Assembly (NCBI RefSeq): GCF_016642265.1
Contig: NZ_MRXX01000005.1
Coordinates: 68,806 to 76,240, forward strand
Origin: Streptococcus lactarius
GTDB taxonomy: Bacteria; Bacillota; Bacilli; Lactobacillales; Streptococcaceae
DNA: 7,435 nt
Direction of reading: 5' to 3'
Position numbers and translations under genes: made by a program. Below are positions 7,409 through 7,435 of this stretch, piece by piece (position 1 is the first letter of the stretch; every line of letters starts with the position of its first letter). The notes under the pieces were generated by a model, which worked only from the letters and a program-made list of their open reading frames with translations, ran no database searches and was not told the DNA's origin.

Positions 7409-7435
7409 AAAAAGTGAGAAGAGGCTGGGACAAAA
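7409..7435. repeat. Left half of a hairpin or intergenic repeat, cut by the window end
   Basis: After the recG stop come an A-tract (7409-7413), GTGAGAA, then GAGGCTGGGAC (7421-7431) and AAAA at the window end. From memory, a GGCTGGGAC-AAAA-GTCCCAGCC palindrome is frequent between genes in oral streptococci, often flanked by A and T tracts as a terminator. Only the left arm and the start of the loop are present, so the pairing itself is not seen here. The call rests on resemblance and position. Confidence 0.45.

Noticed and set aside
1..7435. A novel defence, mobile or biosynthetic system hidden in the window.
   Set aside because: Coding density is high, every gene is a recognised housekeeping gene with intact motifs, and the gaps are too short for another gene. 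No transposase, integrase, direct-repeat array or unusual composition was seen.

Overview
The window looks like a core chromosomal segment of a low-GC Firmicute. It is most likely a Streptococcus of the mitis/sanguinis group. The protein sequences closely resemble what I remember of streptococcal SecA, DAHP synthase, AcpS, Alr and RecG, and the order secA - DAHP synthase - acpS - alr - recG is the one I recall from pneumococcus and its relatives. The species cannot be fixed by eye. All five genes are complete, on the + strand, and carry their expected catalytic motifs. I see no mobile element, CRISPR array, tRNA, rRNA or foreign-looking gene, and no sign of a novel biological system.

Layout. 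Positions 1-176 are non-coding. They hold an imperfect palindrome at 52-79 and a strong extended -10 promoter at 103-131. secA follows at 177-2696. After a 51-nt gap with a small hairpin comes one DAHP synthase gene (2748-3776), probably read on the secA transcript. A terminator-like hairpin (3782-3819) separates this pair from acpS (3863-4228). acpS overlaps alr (4215-5327) by 14 nt. A strong A/T-flanked terminator hairpin (5329-5368) then stands only seven bases before the Shine-Dalgarno of recG (5388-7403). The window ends inside what appears to be the left half of another hairpin, possibly a dispersed intergenic repeat (7409-7435). No gene-free stretch exceeds 300 bases.

Functions. The genes are housekeeping and do not form one pathway: protein export (SecA), entry to the shikimate/aromatic pathway (DAHP synthase), activation of acyl carrier protein for lipid synthesis (AcpS), D-alanine supply for peptidoglycan and teichoic acid (Alr), and repair of stalled replication forks (RecG). 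The hairpins suggest three expression modules: secA-DAHP synthase, acpS-alr, and recG. The points most worth a second look are regulatory: the palindrome upstream of secA, the terminator directly in front of recG, and the single DAHP synthase gene where relatives are remembered to carry two.
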